From positions 1 through 55,847 of the forward strand of contig JAJZRJ010000016.1 of assembly GCA_021802775.1 (NCBI GenBank): a DNA stretch of 55,847 bases, given 5' to 3'. The stretch is from Deltaproteobacteria bacterium (GTDB taxonomy: Bacteria; Desulfobacterota; Desulfobulbia; Desulfobulbales; Desulfurivibrionaceae). Every line of letters begins with the position of its first letter. The stretch's first letter is position 1. Positions 1-11,349 of this stretch are shown piece after piece. The notes under the pieces were generated by a model that worked only from the letters and a program-made list of their open reading frames with translations, was not told the origin of the DNA and made no database searches. The position numbers were made by a program, and so were the translations under genes.

Positions 1-1
1 G

Positions 2-151
2 AGCGTTGAGTTCTTCAAAGCTGAGGCCACGAAACACCATACCCAGTATCAGCGCATGATCCGCAGGCTCATCGATAGCTACGTGGATGCCTACGACAAA
101 CCTCTAACATCGCGCTCAACTCGGACTGCCCGCAAGCGGGCGTCCGGTTAG
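2..151 (+). CDS. CopG/ribbon-helix-helix-like antitoxin, C-terminal fragment
   Basis: This open frame runs in from the left edge and ends at TAG 149-151, so only about 49 C-terminal residues are visible. They include SVEFFKAEA followed by YQRMIRRLIDSYVDAY, which resembles the helical end of CopG/BrnA-like antitoxins, whose usual pattern is an EFFK segment then YQ-x-MI. The tail is basic (R/K-rich). The N-terminal beta strand that would bind DNA lies outside the window, as would any upstream toxin gene, so family assignment rests on the short helical pattern only. It faces the decayed nucleotidyltransferase module on the other strand, tail to tail. Confidence 0.55.
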   Translation, partial: SVEFFKAEATKHHTQYQRMIRRLIDSYVDAYDKPLTSRSTRTARKRASG

Positions 152-159
152 CTTCCACG

Positions 160-488
160 TTACGCAGCCTTCAATAACTCGCCCTGGCGGCGTGCGATTT
201 CGATGATGGCCGAGGAATCGTCTTCCTGCCATTGTTTGGAACCGCAGGGGATTGGTTCGATGCGGCTATCGATGCGGGCGGCCAGACGCCAGAGGAGGTT
301 GATGGCGCTGCGGTCGCGCATGGCGTCGAATTGAGGAGAAACCACGAGCAGGTGTCAATGTCGCTCCAGGCATGCGGGTGCCCACCAGCGTGGGAGCCGA
401 ATACCACTGCCTGCTCCACCGGGAGGCCGTTCGCCTGGAGTGCGGCGAGATAATTCCGTACCGTATTCAGAACAGATTGTTCAAGCAT
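160..488 (-). pseudogene. MNT-type nucleotidyltransferase, frameshifted
   Basis: Read leftwards from ATG 488-486, the protein shows a minimal nucleotidyltransferase core: residues LPVEQAVVFGSHA (the GS motif) followed by WSDID (the metal-binding DxD-type motif). Directly after SDID the frame breaks. The expected continuation LLVVSPQFD is present in another frame and runs to the TAA at 162-160. The break sits at GACAC, where an extra AC dinucleotide would explain the shift. A good ribosome site (GGAG) stands 8 bases before this ATG; an in-frame start at 536 overlaps the upstream stop as TAATG. Such proteins usually pair with HEPN or small partner proteins as toxin-antitoxin-like modules. It is probably inactive unless the shift is a sequencing error. 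Confidence 0.65.
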
Positions 489-535
489 CGCAGCATCTCC
501 GTGATCCAGGACACACAGGCGTTCGCAACAGACCA

Positions 536-725
536 TTACCCCAACTCAAGCACTTCCCGCAGGGCTTGATCCACCTGGGCCAGCCAGATCCCGCCGCATT
601 CACGCATCCGGGACATCCTCGATTTCCGCAAACTCCCGGTTGATCCGCATGCTTTCCTGCCGCACCTTCCGCGAGGCTGCCTGGAGGCGCTGTCGCAGGA
701 GATCGTTGGCCACCTTTTCGTTCAT
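536..725 (-). pseudogene. Small conserved-looking partner of the nucleotidyltransferase, frameshifted
   Basis: Starting at ATG 725-723, the frame encodes about 41 residues (MNEKVANDLLRQRLQAA at the start) rich in charged helix formers. It hits TGA at 602-600 after EIEDVPDA. A second frame directly afterwards reads MRECGGIWLAQVDQAL and ends at TAA 538-536, touching the nucleotidyltransferase as TAATG. A single-base shift near 600 would join the two into one protein of about 62 residues. I do not recognise the family. Close coupling to a nucleotidyltransferase suggests a two-gene module in which this was the partner. Both genes carry a frameshift, which fits decay of the whole module. Confidence 0.45.
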
Positions 726-740
726 ATCGGCAAGGCCCTC

Positions 741-3412
<2,672 letters not shown>

Positions 3413-3416
<4 letters not shown>

Positions 3417-4453
3417 TTCACGCTCCACGGTTTGGGGAGGAAGATATGTTCATAGAGTTCCAGGGCGTAGCGGTCGGTCATGCCGGCGATGAAGTCGCAT
3501 ACCATCAACTCGCGCGGGGTGCCGGCATCGTAATCGATGACCCCTTCCCAGTGGTCGTCGTGGTTCATGAAGTAATCGTAGAGTTCGCGCATCACCTTCT
3601 TGGCCTTGATGAAATCGCCGTGCACCTGATAGTTCTCGTAGACGTTGTCGTAGAGAAAGGCGCGCAGTTCGGTGATGCCGTCCAACACCTCGGGGCTCAT
3701 GGTGAGCCGTTCGCCGCCGTTGTCGAGGGTCTCGGTCACCAGATCGCGGACCATGGCGCCGATCCGCTCGGAGTGGTCGATGCCGAAGAGGCGGCGCAGG
3801 GGCGCGGGAATCTGCTCCTCGCGCAAGACCCCGGCCCGCACCGCGTCGTCGAGGTCGTGGTTCACGTAGGCGATGATGTCCGCCACCCGCACCACCCGGC
3901 CTTCCATGGTGGCCGGCAGCTCGGAAAGATCGGCCGGCAGAATCTCGCTGCGGCCCTTGGAGTGCTTGGCAATGCCGTCGCGTACCTCCAGGGTGAGATT
4001 CAAGCCCCGGCCCTTTTTTTCGAGGAGATCCACCACCCGCAGGCTCTGGTCGTAGTGGCGGAAGCCCTGGGGGTAGAGTTCATTGAGCACCGCCTCGCCG
4101 GCGTGGCCAAACGGGGTGTGACCCAGATCGTGGCCCAGGGCGATGGCCTCGGTGAGGTGGCCATTGAGCCGCAGGGCCACCGAGATGGTGCGGGCGATCT
4201 GCGACACCTCCAGCACATGGGTGAGCCGGGTGCGGTAGTGGTCGCCGGTCGGGGCCAGAAAGACCTGGGTCTTGTGTTTGAGCCGCCGGAATGCCTTGCA
4301 GTGGATGATGCGGTCGCGGTCGCGCTGGAAGGCGCCCCGGATGGTGCATTCCTCTTCCGGCCGGAGGCGGCCCTTGCTGTCGCGGCTCAAGGCCGCATAG
4401 GGAGCAAGGCTTACCGCCTCCCGTTCCTCGATCTGTTCGCGGATCGATGCCAT
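3413..4453 (-). CDS. dgt: dGTP triphosphohydrolase-like HD-domain protein
   Basis: HD-superfamily phosphohydrolase of the dGTPase family, expected to cleave triphosphate from deoxynucleotides and so adjust dNTP pools. The family core is plain: [34 protein letters not shown] with the first metal histidine, then [18 protein letters not shown] with the HD pair, and a later [15 protein letters not shown]. The chosen start gives [20 protein letters not shown], which matches where family members begin (346 residues); an upstream ATG at 4471 is the alternative. It overlaps valS by four bases (ATGA). A sigma70-type promoter lies upstream at 4561-4589. Confidence 0.9.
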
Positions 4454-4500
4454 GGTTATCCCATTGCTCATGCCGAGGTTCGCTTCGGTCTTCAGGAAAG

Positions 4501-4536
4501 TAAAAAATCGGGCGGCTTCCTTTGAAAAAATCCGCC
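4501..4536 (-). terminator. Hairpin plus U-tract in the dgt leader (possible attenuator)
   Basis: On the minus strand GGCGG (4536-4532) can pair with CCGCC (4515-4511), and TTTTTT follows two to three bases later. It lies between the predicted dgt promoter and the dgt start, so it could act as a leader attenuator. The stem is only five pairs with a 16-base loop, so it may be weak or irrelevant. Confidence 0.3.
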
Positions 4537-4560
4537 TGATTTCGCGAGAAACAGGCCGGA

Positions 4561-4589
4561 AAGATACTGACAAAAACCGGGTTGGTCAA
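4561..4589 (-). promoter_or_regulatory. Sigma70-type promoter for dgt-valS
   Basis: On the minus strand TTGACC (4589-4584) and TATCTT (4566-4561) are separated by exactly 17 bases. Transcription would begin near 4554, about 100 bases before the dgt start. The position just downstream of the ABC-F gene makes it the likely start of the dgt-valS operon. Confidence 0.6.
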
Positions 4590-4628
4590 GGGGGTTACAT
4601 GGGGCGGGCGGTAAAAAGCGGGGGTGGT

Positions 4629-6599
4629 TTATTCGGTGGCGAATCGCGCCGTAAACGCCTCGATCTCGTCTTCGAGCGCGGCCCAGTCGTCGTAAGCGCG
4701 ATTGAGGCGGCGGTCGGTGTCGCTGTACTCCTTGCTGCGCTCGGCAAACTCCTCCGGCCGGTTGTAGAGTTCCGGGTCGGCGAGCAGTTGCTCGAGTTCT
4801 TTTTTCCGCGCTTCCAGGGTGTTCAGCTCCGCTTCCAGGGTGTTGAGCCGTTTCTTGAGCGGGGCAAGCTGTTCGTTCTTCTGCTGCCGGAGTTTGGCCT
4901 GCTCGCGCCGCGCTTCCTTGCCCCGTTTGCCTGCCTCGCCCTTGGCTTGGGCTTCGCCGTCCTTGGCGGCAGGTGCGGTCGATGCCGCTTGCTCGGCGCG
5001 AGTCTTGCGCAGGTAGTCCTCGATATCGCCTTCGTAGAGCGTGGCGCGACCGTTTTTGATCTCCAGCACCTTGTTGACAAAGGCGTTGACAAAGGCGCGG
5101 TTGTGGGAGACCACGATGATGCTGCCGTCGTACTGGCGCATCGCCTCCTGGAGCACCTCCTGCGAACTGATGTCCAGGTGGTTGGTGGGCTCGTCCATGA
5201 TGAGCAGATTGGCCGGGGTGGCGATCATCTTGGCCAGGGCCAGCCGGCTCTTTTCACCGCCGGAGAGCACTGCCACCTTTTTGTCCACCTCGTCGCCGCG
5301 GAAGAGGAAGGCGCCCAGGAGTGAGCGGGCCTGGGTGAGGCCGATGTCGCTGGTCACCTGGTAGACGGTGTCGAGCACCGTGTAGCGTTGATCCAGTTCC
5401 TGGGCCTGATGCTGGCCGAAGTAGGCCGGGATGACGTTGTGGCCGAAGCGTACCGCCCCGCTGTCCGGCTGGTAGAGGCCGGCGATGATTTTGACCAGCG
5501 TCGATTTGCCGGCGCCGTTGACCCCTACCACTGCCAGTTTGTCGCCGCGCTGCATGGAAAAGCCCAGATCGCGGAAGACCTGCTGACTGCTGAAGGATTT
5601 GGCCAGATGTTCCACCTCCACGCTGAGCCGTCCTGAAGGCGGAGCAGGCGGGAAGCGGAAGGCGACCTCCTTTTCCGTCTCCTCCAGCTCGATCAGCTCC
5701 ATCTTCTCCAGCTGTTTGACCCGGCTCTGCACCTGGCTCGCCTTGGTGGAGGTGGCGCGGAAGCGCTCGACAAAGCGCTTGGTCTGCTGGATCATGGCCT
5801 GCTGGTTCTCGTAGGCCGCCCGCTGGATTTCGAGCCGCAGCGCCTTTTCCTTGAGATAGTAGGCGTAGTTGCCCTTGTAGACCGTGAGGTTGCCGAGGCT
5901 CAGTTCCCAGGTAAGGTTGGTGAGGTTGTCGAGAAAGGAGCGGTCGTGGGAGATGATCACCATGGCGCCGTGGTAGGCCTTGAGAAACTCCTCCAGCCAG
6001 GTGAGGGATTCGATGTCGAGATGGTTGGTGGGCTCGTCTAGCAGCAGGAGCGAGGGCTTGGCCAGCAGGAGCTTGGCCAGCATGAGCCGCATCAGCCAGC
6101 CGCCGGAAAAGGCCCGGCAGTCCTTGGCGAAGTCGGTAGCGCTGAATCCGAGGCCTGCAAGCACCTTTTCGATCTGGGCCCGCATCCGGAAGACGTCGCT
6201 CTGTTCGAGCCGATGCTGCAATTCACCCTGGCGGTCGAGCAGTTCCTCCATGGCAGGGTCATCCGGCGCGATTTCGGTCAGACGGTGGTTGATCGCCCCG
6301 AGTTCCTCCTGGCAGCGCAGGGCATCGGCAAAGGCGGTTTGCGCCTCTTCATACAGGGTGCGGCCGGCGGGAAAGTCGCTGATCTCCTGGGGCAGGTAGC
6401 CCACGGTGGCACGCTTGGCGCGGTGCACCACGTTGTCGTCGGCCAGGCTGATCCCGGCCATGATTTTCAAAAGCGAAGTCTTGCCGACGCCATTGACCCC
6501 GACCAGCCCCACCCGTTCGTGGGGGTGGACCCGGACCGAAATGTTCTTGAAGAGCTGCTTGTCGCCGTAGACGATGGAGAGATTGGTGATCGCCAGCAT
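4629..6599 (-). CDS. ABC-F family ATP-binding protein
   Basis: Soluble tandem-ABC ATPase of the ABC-F family, whose members act on ribosomes (translation factor or ribosome protection) rather than in membranes. Two nucleotide-binding domains are visible: Walker A GVNGVGKTSLLK near residue 35 and GVNGAGKSTLVK near residue 355; signatures AFSGGWLMRL and LSGGEKSRLALA; and Walker B LLLDEPTNHLD and LIMDEPTNHLD. Between them is the ABC-F linker with PPAPPSGRLSVEV. The C-terminus is a long charged coiled coil (about residues 545-650), as in YheS/Uup-like proteins. No membrane segments. 656 residues, complete. The subclass is not certain. A hairpin-rich leader lies upstream. Confidence 0.9.
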   Translation of the reverse strand: MLAITNLSIVYGDKQLFKNISVRVHPHERVGLVGVNGVGKTSLLKIMAGISLADDNVVHRAKRATVGYLPQEISDFPAGRTLYEEAQTAFADALRCQEELGAINHRLTEIAPDDPAMEELLDRQGELQHRLEQSDVFRMRAQIEKVLAGLGFSATDFAKDCRAFSGGWLMRLMLAKLLLAKPSLLLLDEPTNHLDIESLTWLEEFLKAYHGAMVIISHDRSFLDNLTNLTWELSLGNLTVYKGNYAYYLKEKALRLEIQRAAYENQQAMIQQTKRFVERFRATSTKASQVQSRVKQLEKMELIELEETEKEVAFRFPPAPPSGRLSVEVEHLAKSFSSQQVFRDLGFSMQRGDKLAVVGVNGAGKSTLVKIIAGLYQPDSGAVRFGHNVIPAYFGQHQAQELDQRYTVLDTVYQVTSDIGLTQARSLLGAFLFRGDEVDKKVAVLSGGEKSRLALAKMIATPANLLIMDEPTNHLDISSQEVLQEAMRQYDGSIIVVSHNRAFVNAFVNKVLEIKNGRATLYEGDIEDYLRKTRAEQAASTAPAAKDGEAQAKGEAGKRGKEARREQAKLRQQKNEQLAPLKKRLNTLEAELNTLEARKKELEQLLADPELYNRPEEFAERSKEYSDTDRRLNRAYDDWAALEDEIEAFTARFATE

Positions 6600-6618
6600 G
6601 TTGGTTTCCTGTTAGGAG

Positions 6619-6765
6619 GCTGCAAAAGCCATCCCTGGCCTTTGCAACGGTCGGTTGGCCAAAGGCGCTTTGGCCAACCTCGCGAATTTCTTGGCCCTTT
6701 CGGGCCGGCACAATCCGGCGCCACATCCCTGTGGCGGGAGCAGCCCGTTTTTCGGCGGGCTGCCC
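6619..6765. repeat. Array of five inverted repeats upstream of the ABC-F gene
   Basis: Five short palindromes follow one another: 6621-6645 (TGCAAAAGCCA with its near-complement), 6653-6679 (GGTTGGCCAAAG, 3-base loop, CTTTGGCCAACC; 12 perfect pairs), 6693-6706 (GGCCC/GGGCC), 6720-6735 (GCCAC/GTGGC) and 6740-6763 (GCAGCCCG/CGGGCTGC). Apart from these, the 475 bases between the ABC-F start and the PIG-L start hold no gene I can support. The array could be a structured leader of the leftward gene, a bidirectional barrier, or REP-like repeats. Confidence 0.55.
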
Positions 6766-7074
6766 GTCAAAGGCTCGCTACCTTAGCATACTTTGCCCGA
6801 TGGCGCCATGGGTTGTATGCGTTGTCTGCGGGGGGCATTTGCGGTAGAGTGGCGCCATGGGGAATTTTTTATGACTCCGGGGAGAAAGCGCGGCCAGGGC
6901 ATGGTCTGGGTACGTGGGCACGCGAGCCGGGACGAGGATGTGGCCGGGCTGCGCCAAACCGCCGGTCTTGCCCGCCGCCTGCACGGGAAACGCCGGGCGG
7001 CGGGGCATACATATCCGCCAGGCCCATGGCGTGCCGGGCAAGGCGGAACCCCTGAAGGTGATCGAGGTGCACTG

Positions 7075-8028
7075 ATGGCCCAATATCCGGCGACTCCGGA
7101 GTTTGCTGCCTGGCGGCGTTATGTCCAGGGTTATGCCGAGCTCTTTTTGGGCGAGACGGGTGTGGCGTTGCCTGCGGCGCCGGTCGTCTCCCCGAGTGGC
7201 ACCCCGCCGCGGGTGGTGCTCTGCTCGCCCCATCCGGACGACGAGCTGCTCACCGGCCTGCTGCCTTTGCGGCTTAAAGAGGAGGCCGGGGCGGTGGTCA
7301 CCAATATTGCCGTCACCCTGGGCAGCAATCCGGCCCGGCGGTCGGAGCGGCTGGCGGAACTGCGCCGGGCCTGCGCCGTGGTCGGCTTTGGTGTGCGTCT
7401 GGCCGAGGAGCCGGAGGGTTTTTCGCATGTCTCGGCCGTGGCGCGGGGGCTCGACCCCGCCGGCTGGCAGGGACGGGTCGAAGCGCTGGCCGCGCTGTTG
7501 GCAGAGATGCGGCCCGACCTGCTCCTTTTTGCCCATGCCGGGGACAACCACCCCACCCACATCGGTACCCACTTCCTGGCCCTGGCCGCGGCTCTCAAGT
7601 ACTCCCGCGAGAGCGGGGCCACGATGCTCGTTGCCGAGACCGGCTACTGGCAGCCGCAGCCGGCCCCCAATCTCCTCATCGGCGCGACGGTGGAACAGGT
7701 GGCCCTGCTGGTGACGGCGCTGGCCGAACATCGGGGCGAGATGGCGCGGCATCCGTATCATCGCGGCCTGCCGCCGCGGATGCTGGAGACGGTGCGGCGG
7801 TGCGGCGAAGTGGTGCAGGGCTACGGCACTGCGCCGTCAGGATTGGTTTTTGGTGAGGCCTATCGCCTTGCTGGCATCCGCCAGGGTGTTTGGCAGCCGG
7901 GCTGCGGCACGTTGGCAATGGCGTCGGCCGAATCCCTGACCCTGGAGCGGCTGGCCGCGGCCGTCGCACCCCCTAGCCCTCGTTGTCGAGGGCAGCGGGT
8001 TTTTTGGACAGGCCCAGTTCCTGGGTGA
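7075..8028 (+). CDS. PIG-L (LmbE-like) deacetylase family protein
   Basis: Zinc-dependent N-acetyl-sugar deacetylase family member of about 317 residues. The hallmark is CSPHPDDELLTG near residue 50, which carries the metal-binding PHPDDE motif, and a later HAGDNHPTHIGTH segment supplies a further histidine. There is no signal peptide. ATG 7075 is chosen for the GAGG about nine bases upstream and because the family fold begins soon after; the frame stays open further upstream but looks non-coding. Its last 56 bases overlap the end of the convergent DUF299 gene. The substrate cannot be told from sequence; neighbours give no sugar-pathway context. Confidence 0.8.
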   Translation: MAQYPATPEFAAWRRYVQGYAELFLGETGVALPAAPVVSPSGTPPRVVLCSPHPDDELLTGLLPLRLKEEAGAVVTNIAVTLGSNPARRSERLAELRRACAVVGFGVRLAEEPEGFSHVSAVARGLDPAGWQGRVEALAALLAEMRPDLLLFAHAGDNHPTHIGTHFLALAAALKYSRESGATMLVAETGYWQPQPAPNLLIGATVEQVALLVTALAEHRGEMARHPYHRGLPPRMLETVRRCGEVVQGYGTAPSGLVFGEAYRLAGIRQGVWQPGCGTLAMASAESLTLERLAAAVAPPSPRCRGQRVFWTGPVPG

Positions 8029-8806
8029 CCTGAGTGGCGGTTTCCTCGATGGACTTGCCGGCGGTGGAGATGATCGGGATGTTGTAGTTGCGGAAGATCT
8101 GCTCAGCCTGATGAATCTCTTCAAGGCAGGTTGTGAGCTTGGCGTAGGTGCTCTCCGGGTAGCGCTGTTCGCGGACGGTGTGGAGCATCTCCGGCGTGGT
8201 GGTGAGTCCGATGGTCCGCTTGGTGTTGCGGCGCAGTTCTTCGGGCAGCTTGTATTGCTGCAGTATTTCCGCGGTGAGTGGATAGTTGGCCGCCTTGAGG
8301 CCCAACTGGGTGGCGAGATAGACGCTGACCGGGGTCTTGCCGGCGCGGGAGACGCCGAGCAGGATGACATCCGCGCCGTCGATCTCGTCCGGCCGGATAC
8401 CGTCGTCGTGCTCCAGGCTGAAATGGATGGCCTCGACCCGTTTGGCCATGGTGATGTTGTCCACATGCCGGGAAAAGCCGGGCACCCGTAGGGCCTTGGC
8501 CTCAAGGCACCCTTCCAGCCTTTCCAGGAAGGCCTCGAAGGCGTCGAAAAATTCCACCTCCGGATGGTCGAAGATGTTGCGCACCGCATCGTTCATGATG
8601 GTGCTGAAAATCAAAGGGCGCCGGCCGGCGGATTGCTTGAGGATATACGCCAGGGCCTTGCGCGCCTCCTCCTCGGTGAGCACGAAGGGAAAGCGCTCTT
8701 CGTGGAAGCTCGTTTCCGGGAATTGGCGCAGCAGGGCATGGCCGAGGTTGGTGGCGAGGATGCCGGTGCTGTCGGAGACGAAATAGACGTCCTTGAAATT
8801 CCACAT
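7973..8806 (-). CDS. Kinase/pyrophosphorylase of the DUF299 family (PPDK or PEP synthase regulator)
   Basis: Bifunctional regulatory protein that phosphorylates and dephosphorylates pyruvate phosphate dikinase or PEP synthase using ADP and phosphate. Evidence: N-terminal FKDVYFVSDSTGILATNLGH, the nucleotide-binding GVSRAGKTPVSVYLA near residue 155, and the C-terminal YPESTYA and STAGKSIEETA segments, all typical of the family. 277 residues, complete. It lies 41 bases downstream of glycogen phosphorylase in the same direction, so the two are probably cotranscribed, linking glycogen breakdown to control of pyruvate/PEP interconversion. Whether the partner is PPDK or PEP synthase cannot be decided here. 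Confidence 0.9.
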   Translation of the reverse strand: MWNFKDVYFVSDSTGILATNLGHALLRQFPETSFHEERFPFVLTEEEARKALAYILKQSAGRRPLIFSTIMNDAVRNIFDHPEVEFFDAFEAFLERLEGCLEAKALRVPGFSRHVDNITMAKRVEAIHFSLEHDDGIRPDEIDGADVILLGVSRAGKTPVSVYLATQLGLKAANYPLTAEILQQYKLPEELRRNTKRTIGLTTTPEMLHTVREQRYPESTYAKLTTCLEEIHQAEQIFRNYNIPIISTAGKSIEETATQVTQELGLSKKPAALDNEG

Positions 8807-8847
8807 GGGATTTTTTCCTTGTCAGGGCAGGCGCAACGGGGGTGAGG

Positions 8848-11052
8848 TTAGAAGCATGCCCCCGGGTCGCTGCAGTAGAGGTGCCGGAATTTTTGCATCT
8901 GCCGTTCCTGGTGGTCGGGGAGGTTCAATCGATAGCGCAGCAGGTATTCGGCAATCATCCGGTGCGTGTTGAAGATCGGGCAGTTGAGCGCCAGGTTCAT
9001 GATGCACTTGTCGAGGTAGCGGTTGCGGCGTTCGGGGGAGTAAAAGGTGCCGAGGATATCCGGCAGCACCTCGTAGAACGAGGCGGAATCCTCGGCATAG
9101 AGCAGGGCCGACGGATGTTCGTTGAACTGCTCTTCCGCCACCGGCGCCGCGTAGCCGAATTTCCAGCCGGTCCGGCCGTCGTGGTAGCCTTCCACCCACC
9201 AGCCGTCCATGATGCTCACGTTGGGCACCCCGTTCATTGCCGCTTTCATGCCGCTGGTGCCGCTGGCTTCCAGGGGGCGCTTGGGGCTGTTGAGCCAGGC
9301 GTGGCAGCCGGCCACCATCATCTTGGCAATGGCCATGTCGTAGCCGGGAATGAAGACCAGCCGCGCCAGCCCATTGCTCTTGTGGTAGAGTTCGTCCTGC
9401 AGGTCGAGGATGTTTTTGATCAGTCCCTTGCCCGGCTCATCGGCCGGGTGCGCCTTGCCGGCGAAGACGAAGTTTACCGGCCACGCATTGGCGATGAGCA
9501 GCCCGGCAAGGCGGTCGAGGTCCTCGAAGATGAGGTCGGCCCGCTTGTAAGTGGAAAAGCGCCGGGCAAAACCGAAGGTAAAGGCGGTGGGGGCGAGGCG
9601 ACCGTCCTTCTCGCTCAGATAGGAAAGATAATTGGGCGGGTCGATCCAGGTTTCGAGGCGCTGGTTGCGGTGCTGGATCAGCATCCGGTTGACATAGTCG
9701 ATGAGGTGGGCGGTGTCCCGCGCGCCGGCCTCGGCGAATCTGGCGCGGAATCCGGCATCCCCGAGGAGTGCTTCGGCATTGATAAAGGCGCTGGGGTCGC
9801 GGCGCCAGCCGAAGAGTTCCGGGGCGGTGTCGTAGACCGCTGCCTTGGTGTCGCTGATCCAGGTCAGGTGATGGACGCCGTTGGTGACCGCGGTGATCTT
9901 GTCGGCATACTGCGGGAACTGCTTCCGCGTGACCTCTTTGTGCAGGCGGCTGACACTGTTGGCAGCGCGGTTCAGGCGCATGGCAAAGGCAGTGAAGTTG
10001 TAGACCGCCGGATTGTCTTCGTCGTGGGCCAGAAGATCGAGCAGCCGGGTGAAGAAGCGGGAGCCGAGTTCCTGGTAAATGGTGCGGGAAAAGCGGTCGT
10101 GGCCGGCCTTGACCGGGGTGTGGATGGTGTAGACGATGCGCTCCGCCGCGGTGCGGGCCGCGGCCATGATGTCCTGGTCGGTGGCCTTTTCCTGGTAGCG
10201 GTCGCCGAGGCGCTGGTGGAGGAGGTCGTCGATAAGGGCCAGGACCACCACCACGCCGTGCTGTTCATTGAGGTGGAGGGTTTTGGCGGTAAAGCCCAGG
10301 GCCTGCATGGCCGGTTGCACCCCGGCCCCGAGCAGCCGGCGCTGAATCGCCTTGGTGGTCTCGGAACTGCTGTCGTAGAGGTGGTGGGAGGCCTTGCGAA
10401 GCCAGGCCGGGGTGGTGGGCAAGTCGTAATCCAGCAGGAGTTCCGGCACGAAGAAGTCGAGCTGGCTGCTCACCTCAAGCTTCATCCAGACCTGAGCCGG
10501 GGCGGTGATCCTGGCGCCGTCGCGGTCGAAGAAAGGCACCTCGATGGCGAGCGGCCGGGTTTGGTCCTGGGGATCTTTGAGCAGGTAAAGGCCGGGAGTC
10601 TGTTCCGGCGCCCACTCCTTGGACCAGGCGACCTGGCCGATGTTCATGTCGACCAGTTGGGAAAAATAGCCGCGGCGGTAAAGCAGTGAGACCGCTGCCA
10701 CCGGAACCCGGCAGTCGGCAAAGCTTTTCAGGGTGTCTCCGGCCAGGACGCCGAGGCCGCCGCCATAAATCGGGATTTTTTCCGGTCCGGAGAGAAAGTT
10801 GGCTACATACCCCTGGGTCATCTCGTCCTGGGCGGCGGTCGGGCCGAGGTGCGCAAGCCAGCTCTTGATCGGGTGGAAGACATCGCGGTCGGCGCCGATC
10901 TCCATGGTGATGTAGACCACGGAGTTGCCGGCCGGGTCGGTGAGCTGGCCAAAGACCGTATCAAGGGTCTGCTGCGTCACCCCGAAAAAGGTGCCGTAGC
11001 GGTTGGTCGCAATCAGGTCGCGGGCCGGAATTTCGGGGGGCGGAGGCGTCAT
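8848..11052 (-). CDS. glgP: Alpha-glucan (glycogen) phosphorylase
   Basis: GT35 enzyme that releases glucose-1-phosphate from glycogen or maltodextrin using pyridoxal phosphate. Seen: YITMEIGAD near the N-terminus, YGGGLGVLAGD, LHLNEQHGVVV, TNGVHHLTW, FAGKAHPADEPGK, and the PLP-lysine region EASGTSGMKAAMNG, which is the family signature. 734 residues, in the range of the shorter bacterial alpha-glucan phosphorylase subfamily. It starts at ATG 11052 behind a strong promoter (11093-11120) and is followed by the DUF299 regulator. Storage glycogen use is the likely role. Confidence 0.95.
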   Translation of the reverse strand: MTPPPPEIPARDLIATNRYGTFFGVTQQTLDTVFGQLTDPAGNSVVYITMEIGADRDVFHPIKSWLAHLGPTAAQDEMTQGYVANFLSGPEKIPIYGGGLGVLAGDTLKSFADCRVPVAAVSLLYRRGYFSQLVDMNIGQVAWSKEWAPEQTPGLYLLKDPQDQTRPLAIEVPFFDRDGARITAPAQVWMKLEVSSQLDFFVPELLLDYDLPTTPAWLRKASHHLYDSSSETTKAIQRRLLGAGVQPAMQALGFTAKTLHLNEQHGVVVVLALIDDLLHQRLGDRYQEKATDQDIMAAARTAAERIVYTIHTPVKAGHDRFSRTIYQELGSRFFTRLLDLLAHDEDNPAVYNFTAFAMRLNRAANSVSRLHKEVTRKQFPQYADKITAVTNGVHHLTWISDTKAAVYDTAPELFGWRRDPSAFINAEALLGDAGFRARFAEAGARDTAHLIDYVNRMLIQHRNQRLETWIDPPNYLSYLSEKDGRLAPTAFTFGFARRFSTYKRADLIFEDLDRLAGLLIANAWPVNFVFAGKAHPADEPGKGLIKNILDLQDELYHKSNGLARLVFIPGYDMAIAKMMVAGCHAWLNSPKRPLEASGTSGMKAAMNGVPNVSIMDGWWVEGYHDGRTGWKFGYAAPVAEEQFNEHPSALLYAEDSASFYEVLPDILGTFYSPERRNRYLDKCIMNLALNCPIFNTHRMIAEYLLRYRLNLPDHQERQMQKFRHLYCSDPGACF

Positions 11053-11092
11053 GGGCGAGTCGTGTCCGCAAAAGGCACGGAGAATATTTTTC

Positions 11093-11120
11093 AGTTTACC
11101 GGGAACGGTGTGGTTGTCAA
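11093..11120 (-). promoter_or_regulatory. Sigma70-type promoter for glgP
   Basis: On the minus strand a perfect TTGACA (11120-11115) is followed after 16 bases by TAAACT (11098-11093). The predicted start is about 35 bases before the glgP ATG. Confidence 0.65.
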
Positions 11121-11295
11121 AGGGTTTTGTCGCGGTTCAGTCAAGGCGGCCGAGGGCCGTAATCCCGGTCAGGGAGGCTGGTTCCGGCCGATGGAGCACG
11201 GCGAGCCAGCAGATTGAAAAAAAAAATGAAAAAAATTGAATTTATGTAGCCTTTTATGTAATTTGTGATATGAAGATTTCGGATTCTCGAAGTGG

Positions 11296-11325
11296 TGTTT
11301 GTGGGGTTCTCATTAACCATATAAT
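11296..11325 (+). promoter_or_regulatory. Promoter of pal
   Basis: A perfect TATAAT at 11320-11325 follows an AT-rich stretch (11214-11320). The best -35 match is weak (TGTTTG, 18-base spacer). Transcription would start near 11332, giving a very short leader holding the AGGAGG site just before the pal ATG. The rest of the 11053-11349 gap holds only this and the glgP promoter. Confidence 0.5.
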
Positions 11326-11349
11326 GTAGTAATCAGGAGGAGTAAGGAG

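Noticed and set aside
6793-7074. N-terminal extension of the PIG-L protein by 94 codons
   Set aside because: The added part is Arg/Gly-rich without family similarity, and ATG 7075 has a good ribosome site and starts near the usual family beginning.
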